Part shown: positions 63,475 through 64,000 of the stretch, in pieces
How the letters are laid out: every line of letters begins with the position of its first letter
Numbering within the stretch: the stretch's first letter is position 1
Assembly (NCBI GenBank): GCA_016125475.1
Contig: WGLR01000010.1
Location: forward strand, 62,001 to 126,000
DNA length: 64,000 nucleotides
Reading direction: 5' to 3'
DNA from: Betaproteobacteria bacterium
Lineage (GTDB): Bacteria; Pseudomonadota; Gammaproteobacteria; Burkholderiales; Ga0077523
Program-made: the position numbers and the translations under genes
The notes under the pieces: generated by a model
Seen by the model: only the letters and a program-made list of their open reading frames with translations
Told to the model about the DNA's origin: nothing
The model's database searches: none

Positions 63475-64000
63475 ATGCCGAACCGCAGTCCGCTCCGTCG
63501 CGTGGTGCCGGGAACGCACCCGCCGATGCTGTATCCGGACTACCGGAGCACGCCCCTGCGCGCCCCCGCGATGGAGCCCGTCGGCGTCGCGCAGGGACCC
63601 GGCGAGATCTCCGTCGTCCCGCCTCCGAGGGAACTCGTCGTGCCGCTGGATGCGGACCTCACGCGGCAGTCCACCGGTGCGCCGCTCGGGGAACGCATCA
63701 TCGTGACCGGGTGTGTCCGGGACGAGGACGGCGAGCCCGTGCGGGACTCGCTCGTGGAGATCTGGCAGTGCAATGCGGCCGGCCGCTATGCGCACCCGGC
63801 CGATCAGCACGACGCCCCGCTGGACCCGAATTTCGTGGGGCGTGGCAAGGCACTCACCGACGACCGGGGGGAATACCGTTTCCTCACGATCCGGCCGGGC
63901 GCCTATCCGTGGCGCAACCACCCGAATGCATGGCGACCCGCGCACATCCACTTCTCGCTCTTCGGCAACGCGTACGCGCAGCGACTGGTCACGCAGATGT
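63475..64000 (+). CDS. pcaH: Protocatechuate 3,4-dioxygenase beta subunit, 3' end outside window
   Basis: The 175 visible residues cover the iron site of intradiol dioxygenases. Tyr105 (CNAAGRYAH), Tyr144 (GAYPWRN), His157 and His159 (RPAHIHFSLFG) match the four Fe(III) ligands known for the beta subunit. The N-terminus MLYPDYRSTPLRAP also fits PcaH. It cleaves protocatechuate to 3-carboxymuconate. A GGGAGG site precedes the ATG, 52 bp after dctM, suggesting the transporter and dioxygenase are linked. The alpha subunit would be expected just beyond the window. Confidence 0.9.
   Translation, partial: MPNRSPLRRVVPGTHPPMLYPDYRSTPLRAPAMEPVGVAQGPGEISVVPPPRELVVPLDADLTRQSTGAPLGERIIVTGCVRDEDGEPVRDSLVEIWQCNAAGRYAHPADQHDAPLDPNFVGRGKALTDDRGEYRFLTIRPGAYPWRNHPNAWRPAHIHFSLFGNAYAQRLVTQM

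Noticed and set aside
61971-63476. 501-codon minus-strand frame opposite dctM
   Set aside because: The translation is a His/Arg/Asp/Glu-rich shadow without hydrophobic core or motif; dctM on the plus strand is a clear membrane protein.

Overview
The window is 64 kb of very GC-rich, gene-dense DNA. Its gene content (acetoacetyl-CoA synthetase, a phenylacetate paa module, benzoylformate decarboxylase, a TRAP transporter, protocatechuate dioxygenase) and its codon usage fit a Betaproteobacterium of the Burkholderiales/Rhodocyclales type. That placement is inferred from gene content and not from a marker gene. No rRNA gene, CRISPR array or intact insertion sequence was seen.

Layout. 0-7.3 kb: housekeeping genes (end of a DUF6436-like protein, acetoacetyl-CoA synthetase, FolE, a DUF429 protein, a secreted GlcG/HbpS-type protein, Apt, an M48 peptidase coupled to an AIM24-family protein). 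7.7-17.9 kb: a lipoprotein gene overlapping a 3022-residue secreted protein with a lipase-like head and a long RTX calcium-binding tail. 18.07-18.6 kb: a small cysteine protein, then a minus-strand structured-RNA candidate with a terminator. 18.7-43.0 kb: a complete-looking minus-strand operon for an extracellular contractile injection system (eCIS), with a sigma-54-type activator gene at its head. 43.3-49.7 kb: aromatic acid catabolism (PaaY, PaaG, PaaH, PaaI, an FAH-family hydrolase, benzoylformate decarboxylase). 49.7-52.6 kb: a cation/proton antiporter, a LapA-like membrane protein and MurI. 52.6-58.3 kb: a minus-strand operon of GTP cyclohydrolase II, ATP-grasp ligase, formylglycine-generating-enzyme-like protein, flavin reductase and WD40 protein. 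It recalls the toxoflavin (7-azapteridine) tox operon but has a different accessory set. 58.7-64 kb: a nitronate monooxygenase, a small secreted protein, a DctPQM TRAP transporter, and the start of pcaH cut by the window edge.

How the genes work together. The eCIS operon holds one sheath, one inner tube, a tube-base (LysM and CIS-tube) pair, a split spike (gpD-like plus gpV-like), a PAAR tip, gp25, two gp6-like baseplate wedge proteins, a gpI-like protein and a DUF6519 protein that both carry beta-helix-like regions, a Pvc16-type tail terminator, an AAA+ ATPase and a DUF4157 protein. Many neighbouring genes overlap by the stop/start tetranucleotide ATGA, so the particle genes are probably translated as one coupled unit. 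No tape-measure protein or classical tail fibre was recognised.

The two regions most worth attention are the eCIS operon with its DUF4157 candidate cargo, and the tox-like cluster. The latter may make an undescribed pteridine- or azapteridine-derived metabolite.
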